Positions 58,101 through 64,000 of a stretch of 64,000 nucleotides of DNA are shown piece by piece. Origin of the DNA: Azolla caroliniana. Lineage: Eukaryota > Polypodiophyta. Where the stretch lies: NCBI GenBank assembly GCA_043228905.1, contig JBHGNT010000004.1:5642001-5706000 (forward strand). Reading direction: 5' to 3'. The position numbers and the translations under genes were made by a program. The notes beneath the pieces were generated by a model. That model searched no databases, was not told the origin of the DNA, and saw only the letters and a list, made by a program, of their open reading frames with translations. Numbering within the stretch: the first letter of the stretch is position 1; every line of letters starts with the position of its first letter.

Positions 58101-59395
58101 TAAAATCTCTTTCATCAACATATTTTTCCATTGTTAGGGTCAAGATTAGAAAGAAATTTAGCCATCAATAAGAGTGTGTTGTTGGTTGATAATTTCTCAT
58201 GTTGTCCTAACTCAAACATCTGATTTCAGGTTTTCTAGTGGGTCTTTTCATTTTTCCCTTATGGTACTTGGGGTATGCTATCGGTCATCGAGGAATACTT
58301 AGGCACGGGGGTGGTCCTCCTTTAGTGACATAAACCAATAATTGTTCAAACATAATATTGGCAATGATACCCAAACTTTATCACTTAGTTAAATTACAAT
58401 ATATACCCACCATGACCTTGCATAACCGTATGCACACAAGAAAGGATAGATCTTAAGTGCTTAAGAAGAAAACTTACGATAAGCTTAACCTAGTAGAGTT
58501 GGGTTTGATAATGTAAAATAGAAAGAGAAAAAGTGAGGTATAAGGATGGAGAACTTCGGCTTCAGGTAGGATAAAAAAATGAAGATGTAAAACACATTTT
58601 ACTTTCACATTTTTACTTCAATACATTTTATTAATCATACTTTAGTTTCATTATACATCTTTGAACATTAGGCTCTTATCTTAGGTTTACAAATAGCCTC
58701 GCACTATAGTTGGTATCGCCAATACCTTAACACATACACTTTCACTTCTTTATTTTGTATACATTTTATTATTCGTACTTTTGTTTCATTATATATATTT
58801 GGATGTTAGGCTCTCATCCAAGGTTTACGAATAGTTGTTGGTATCACCATTTCATCCTTGTATCTCGTAAAATTTGCATTCGTATGGTGAACCGAGATGC
58901 ACTTAATTGATTAAAAAATGTATTGTTATGTGATCAATCCCAATATTGAAGTTATAAATCACATCCAATGCATTACATTTCATCGACGTATAATCACAAT
59001 GGCCCAATTATTTGTTAGTGAATCAACCTCAACAATAAATTTCCATATTTAAGTTATAAATTATATCCAGTGCATTAAATTTCACAAATGTACAATCACA
59101 TTAGGTCAATTTGTTGGCACCTGTAATTTGAGTTGGAGGATGCTCATAGAGTTTCACCATTATGTACCATGAACATCTAATATGAAAACATGTAAGCATA
59201 TCCCATTCTCAACTCAAGCTTCCACGCAACATTTGTGCTCACACTAAAACATAATACCTTTTTCCCAAGGTAATCAAATGCATACACCTTTCTGGGAGGT
59301 TTAATATCATTTTGTGATAGTTTCTTCCTCTTTTGTAGTTTTCAAAATAGAGTTTCTTATCACTGATGCAACATTAATGGTCATTTTGAATTTTC
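55151..59395. other. Intergenic, no gene recognised
   Basis: Long AT-rich stretch with only short frames. Two similar segments of about 110 bp lie at about 58611-58700 and 58737-58830 ('catttta-ta-tcatact-t--tttcattata'). Nothing else identified. Confidence 0.5.
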
Positions 59396-59399
59396 CTTT

Positions 59400-60170
59400 A
59401 GAATTAGAATTAGAATTTTTATCGTCCATAAAGAGGCTAATTTTGACCTATGGGACCAAAGTATACATGTGTTCTTGATATGCGTCTCCTTCCTAAGAAG
59501 GGGTATTCATACACTGAAGCACAAAGTCTTTATGTGTGAATAAAGCACACACATATGGTTCAACCTTCTCGGTGGTGTCTTAAGTATGGCACTTAAGTTA
59601 TCACTCCCTCTTAGTATGTCAACATATCTTGAACAACATGTGAAGAGCAAGTGACGTTCATCCTCTACAATGCCTTCATTGCATACTTTGCATGTCTTCA
59701 ATACCTAACTACCATAATGCAACGTCAATACCTAACTTGTGAGATCGAGTGCAAAGTAGTGTAAGGGCTCTACGAACATTACTACTCATATTGGTAATGA
59801 GATAAGGTTGGATACGATCAATAGACATTCTTGCTTTATATTGAGACCAACATTCAGGGTTGACATTTGCAATGTTGTATTCTAGCTTTGTCCTTTTAGC
59901 ATCTTCTCACTTCATCCTTAATGATTCCACTAACCTTTCCTCAATCATTACACACTGCATATCATTGCTCAAAAGCTCTAAAAGATCATCGAAACCCCAT
60001 CTTCTAAACCATTTCCTTATGTCAACAACCCAACCGAATGAGAGAATCTTACTTTTATGATTCTTTTGCAGCTTACATCCAACATTCCAAGCAAGATATG
60101 GTAATCTATGATTCAACATATTCTTGACTTTTGTAATGTATTTATATACTCTTTGGAGTGCCAATAGTTC
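59400..60170 (-). mobile_element. Degraded LINE fragment, distinct lineage
   Basis: The - strand at 59507-59701 encodes CKVCNEGIVEDERHLLFTC, the CxxC...HxxxxC cluster found at the C-terminus of the full LINE ORF2. The frame at 59907-60164 resembles the region between RT and that cluster. The 3' end carries 'gtcccataggtcaaaattagcctc', cognate to the other copies, and then an (ATTCTA)n-like tail near 59395-59425. Frames are broken. Confidence 0.65.
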
Positions 60171-60174
60171 TATG

Positions 60175-60905
60175 GGTCAAACACTTGTTCCCAAGAGCTT
60201 AACCTGGTAAGAGGTAGTGCATTTAACTCCTAATTGCCTCCTTAAAATCATGAGAATGCTCTTTCACAATCACACCTCTGTAATAAAACAAATCGTCCTA
60301 TAAGTAGCATATGGTGCTATATTAAGTAGGAATAGAAATTTGGGAAACTCCTAAAATAATCAATGTACACATCTTTCATCCATTCAAGAGGTAGAAAAAA
60401 CTGTTCTAAGCAACTGAACTCTGCTTTTTCATTATACACTCGAATTTGCGAAAAATGCAAATATTGAACTAAATCAACATACTTCAAAATATTTGAGCTC
60501 TATATTGCTTTTTTGTGGACAATAGAATAACCAGATTCGGAATGTCTTTTCAAAAAATATATTGCCAATATACAAACTTCATTACACCAGTCACATTGGA
60601 CCTCCAAGAATTCAGAATGTGTTTTGGCTGTGTATACATCAGCAAAGATTGAAACAAATAGATTTACTGATTAATATCTTCATAATGTGCATAATGTGGC
60701 TACATACATGTTTGGACCAAGATTGATGATCAACAGCATGGACTGCGGAACTTCTATCACTCATTTTGTACAAGATTCTGATGTTTATGAGATTCCCCAC
60801 ACCATGTTCAATCCTTGCTCCTGGTTAGAGGACGTAAACTCAGACCCAGAATGAATTCTCCATTCACATTTTTAATGAACTCATCATCTTTGCGAGCTCT
60901 GGACT
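60175..60905. other. Intergenic / 3' flank of the KEA gene
   Basis: AT-rich. A possible extra KEA 3' exon is discussed under the KEA entry. Otherwise nothing is seen. Confidence 0.45.
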
Positions 60906-60912
60906 GAAACAA

Positions 60913-62195
60913 TTAATTGGTGGCTATTGCCCGAATGATGATTCTCCCCTTTATTAAATACCTGCAAGCCAACTCCCATCTCAGGCTACGACAATCAACA
61001 CTGAAATTTTCTCCATAGTTCTCTAGCTTTACCTCAGAGGAGGTAGAATCTGAAGAGAACCAGCCCATTAGAATGCCAAGTTGCATAATGACAGGAATGA
61101 ATTTGAACAGTAATGGAGTTGTCACCTGTGAAAAGACCACCCCATATACACATATTAGCAAGTTGTTTTACATATGGAAAATAGAGTTTATGCAGTGCAA
61201 ACAATGCAAGAATATACCAGACTTAGCGCTGTAGTTCCTAAGAGGAGTAGATATAGCTTGTCCTGTGAATCAATAAAAGTCAACATCATTCAAATGGCAT
61301 CAACATATTCATTAAGTAAAAGGTTGCCATTCATTGGAGTTTTCTTAATTTTTGACCAATGCAGACCATCTCACTTCAATATCTCAGTACTTGTGTGCAT
61401 GTCAATTATTTGTGTACGGCAGTGTATCGATAAGAATGAAAATCTCATTACGAACTAGTTTCATTCTTATTTCCATAAGCTTTCTTATTTCATTACGAAC
61501 TCTCTTCTATTGCAACTAAACAAAATTATTGTGGAACTTTATAAGAGTGAGGCGGTTTTTAAAATATGAGCTGGTAAAGAGTTTACCTGCACTAAATGCA
61601 TGTTTGAAGCACGGCTAAGGAGAACAAATGCAAATTCTCCTATTTGAGCAAGAGACATGCCAACCTGTCGAACAAAAAATACTGTCTTGTTACTTCAATG
61701 TGAAACAGAAAATAAAGGAAATGTGGGAAAACTTCTGAACAAAAGTTTTCAACAATGATATTAAGAAGGTGCTCATTCATAGATCTAGCGCTAACCTCTA
61801 GCACTATCAAGTACAGGGGCATGGATTAACCATTTTCTTCAATTAACCACAATTTGTCCCAATGATATTTCAGCACAACCAAAAGACAAATTCACACCCT
61901 AAGAGACTATTTTTAAATCTCTAATTATCAGCAGACAGAACATTTTCTACCATTACTAGCAGACTAGGCTTCATATTCCAATTTTTCACATCCAGAGAGT
62001 GCTTACCAAGAAGGAGTTTTTGATGCTGTAGCCAAATACTCGTACTACAAGAGTCACAAGAATAGTCTTTGTGACGATCACAAGGATAACAGAAGCCAAT
62101 AATATATCCATGTGGCTCAGTAAGAACTGCACATTTATGAGCATCCCAATGCTAGAGAGAAAAAGAGCAGCAAAGAGATTTCGAATTGGCTCCAC
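60913..62195 (-). CDS. K+ efflux antiporter (KEA4/5/6-like), C-terminal exons, partial
   Basis: Monovalent cation/proton antiporter of the CPA2 family (K+ out, H+ in), membrane-embedded; plant KEA4-6 are endomembrane proteins. Exons on the - strand: 62195-62007 (VEPIRNLFAALFLSSIGMLI, then a membrane helix ending SIKNSFL), 61664-61587 (VGMSLAQIGEFAFVLLSRAS), 61262-61218 (KLYLLLLGTTALSL), 61125-60913 (VTTPLLFKFIPVIMQLG, WFSSDS..., stop). All sit in phase 0 and match the last transmembrane part of KEA proteins. The pore-side N-terminal exons, including any GLSVGMA and LELGSFMAG segments, are not in the window, so the intron upstream is over 1.8 kb. The tail after WFSSDS is unlike the KEA ends I know; a splice donor at 60962 (CAG|GTATTT) could give a different end. 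Confidence 0.85.
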
Positions 62196-62819
62196 CTTTT
62201 CAATCAACAAGAATTACGGTTAAGCAGTGGAACTTCCAGAATGATTTTGCAAAATGAACTTAATGCAGGTAGAGATTAGACGAGGATAGCCATGAATTAT
62301 AATCAAAATTCAACTTCACAAACCTGAGGTTATAATATTTTTCTATAACTGTCTTTCAAATGGTTAAAAAATCAAAAGCTGCTTTCCTTAAAACAAGAGA
62401 TCATTTGCCTATGCGTTGGTGAATTAAGATTGATAAAGTAGAGATAAAATGAGAGCAATATTCAAGCGAAAGCAAGTAAGAATAATAATTATCATATCAT
62501 TACAAAAAGTAAAGTTAAAAGTAAAACAAAAAGGCAGCTTAAAAGACCCTATTAATAACCAGATCAGAAAACCATAAGAGGAATAAAAACAACAAGAATT
62601 ATTAGGCAATGAAGAACTGCAGTAATCACTCTAAAAAAACATCCCTCATGGAGAGAATTGCTTTGATGGTTTAACATAACAGCTAAGCATAATTTCAAAA
62701 CGTTCACAGCACTACAATGATTGCCTAACCCTCAATAGATAAAAGAGACCATTAACAGTCAGATGATTCAGCATAGACTACATGGTTCTCAAAAGAAACA
62801 GGACTTGTTTCTGGCGCAC
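62196..62819. other. KEA intron sequence, nothing recognised
   Basis: AT-rich, no domain or repeat identified. Confidence 0.5.
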
Positions 62820-63294
62820 TGAGTTTTAAGCAAGGGCTACACAAATGGGCTCCCAACCAGGATATTGCAAAGGGTTACAATAGATTGAGAAATAGCAATT
62901 TGTCATGCACGTAGGCCTCAGCCTCATGGACCATGATCTCATCACCAATGTCATCGACAGATAAAGGCCATTATCTCCCACCATTGCAGGTGCTTCCCTC
63001 ACTTCAGAGCCCTCTACATTCTGGATCAACCAGTGCTAGAGATCTTTGGAAGATAAAATTCACAATATATCTGATTTGGACTCTTGCATCTATAGATGAC
63101 GAGATTCTTCAGTCATAGTCTATTTCAATTTACTTTTTTGTTTAGTTACATTTGTTTATTTTGGTTTGTTCTTTATGAAGGGCAAGACAACATTTTATGA
63201 TGTAATCTCTTGTTTGGTCTTATTGGCCATTTTGGCCTCTTAAAAGAAGTTAATATATCTTACTTTCTTTCCTTCTTTCATTTCTTGCTCCCAC
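62820..63294 (+). mobile_element. LINE 3' fragment in presumed KEA intron
   Basis: Matches 12883-13330 over its length: 'acacaaatgggctcc', 'aatagcaattt', 'gataaaggccattatctccc', 'ggccattttggcctctta', and the pyrimidine-rich end 'tttcttgctc'. It contains only the 3' end of the element. Antisense to the KEA gene. Confidence 0.85.
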
Positions 63295-63425
63295 TGTTAG
63301 GGTCTAGGGTTCAGGTTTGGTGCTACAATCTATTTGACATAGATTACACATATCCTTGAACATTGATGCCAACTAAATATGAGGGCTGGATGTTGCTTGA
63401 ATAGCTTTGCTCAAACTGTGTAGTG

Positions 63426-64000
63426 TGTTATCCATGGGACAAAGGAAAAAGGTGTGAAAAGGATTGAGAAGGACAAGTACGAAAGGGACGCATAGGACAA
63501 ATGTGAAAACAGGTAAAGAAGCCGAGCACTAACAGCCAAAGAACAGGCAGCCAAAGGTAGAGGTTGATTATCAGGATGAAGTAGCTGGAACATGCTAAGC
63601 GGTAAAGAAGCTATATAATCATGAAGTGGCGAACACAGGAGGGGACGGAAGATATCATATAGGAATCCCAAAAGTCGACAGAGCTAGTTCTAGATTAGTG
63701 CTGTGTGAGTGAGTGTCTCCGACTCTAGTGGGTCGTGTACTATTATTGTATTGCATGCTAGTAATCGAGTACATATACTTGTGGGTCAATCTCTGTGTCT
63801 GTCTCGTTTTCAATTTATCTCTACTTATTGCTGTTCGGTCTATAAGACGTAATTATGAATCGGTTGTAGCGGATTCTCTGAGTGTCAATCGCAATGGGGT
63901 GTAACGGTTCAACCCCTACTCGGATCCCCTAGTTTCTTACGCACGACGATTCCTTGACCTGATTACTCAGGAGGAGCAATCAAAGGTGTTCTCCAGGAGG
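63426..64000 (+). mobile_element. Gypsy LTR related to Gypsy E, cut by the window edge
   Basis: Begins TGTTATCCATGGGACAAAGG, as the LTR of Gypsy E does on the other strand. A TATA-like 'gctatataatc' lies near 63609. The end 'gcaatcaaaggtgt' matches the last part of the Gypsy E LTR, so only about 20 bp should be missing. The gag would follow to the right. Confidence 0.65.

Noticed and set aside
57847-58143. 98-codon - strand frame rich in Gln, Thr and Asn
   Set aside because: No recognisable domain and no splice context; not supported as a gene.
1-64000. CRISPR arrays, tRNA and rRNA genes, bacterial operons
   Set aside because: No regularly spaced direct repeats with unique spacers, no complete tRNA fold and no rRNA-like sequence were seen; the only tandem arrays are microsatellites, short minisatellites and the Copia C leader array.

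Overview
This is AT-rich nuclear DNA from a land plant. It shows spliced protein-coding genes, GT-AG introns, many microsatellites, plant-type Copia and Gypsy LTR retrotransposons, and an apparent decayed plastid rps3 fragment. I cannot name the species. The kinase gene and the LINE type differ somewhat from the core-angiosperm forms I know, so an early-diverging angiosperm or a non-flowering vascular plant (fern, gymnosperm) is possible; this is inference only.

Three host genes can be supported. (1) A MEKK/YODA-class MAP kinase kinase kinase on the + strand, 5960-14526, ten coding exons whose splice phases all close; its 3.4 kb intron 7 carries a LINE fragment and SINE-like sequence. (2) A complete alliinase-family / tryptophan-aminotransferase-related (TAR3/4-like) gene on the - strand, 51490-47960, five exons with a combined open frame of 637 codons. 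(3) The 3' end of a KEA-type K+/H+ antiporter gene on the - strand, 62195-60913, four exons; its upstream exons lie beyond the right edge of the window.

The middle of the window, about 18.2-44.5 kb, is a nest of transposable elements. Copia A (+, truncated on its left) is split by Copia B (-), which has two LTRs and an exact ATTAT target duplication. Copia B is itself split by an unclassified LTR-type insertion D (-) with a coiled-coil ORF. Directly to the right lies Gypsy E (-), whose gag is cut twice: by a TG..CA element F with an exact TCTTC duplication, and by Copia C (+). Element F hosts an apparently intact LINE (-) with two long ORFs. When the insertions are taken out, the Gypsy gag frame is continuous across both sites, which supports the order of events.

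The LINE is the most unusual object. Its ORF1 is a coiled coil followed by an RRM-like region, as in animal L1 ORF1p, not the zinc-knuckle ORF1 usual in plant L1. Its ORF2 keeps all endonuclease and RT motifs and ends in a CCHC cluster. Its 3' end is a pyrimidine microsatellite, not poly(A). Three degraded relatives lie at 12.2-13.3, 59.4-60.2 and 62.8-63.3 kb.

The rest (1-5.3, 14.7-18.2, 44.5-47.9, 52.3-59.4 kb) is intergenic, with microsatellites, short tandem repeats and tRNA-derived SINE candidates. The window ends inside a Gypsy LTR related to that of Gypsy E.
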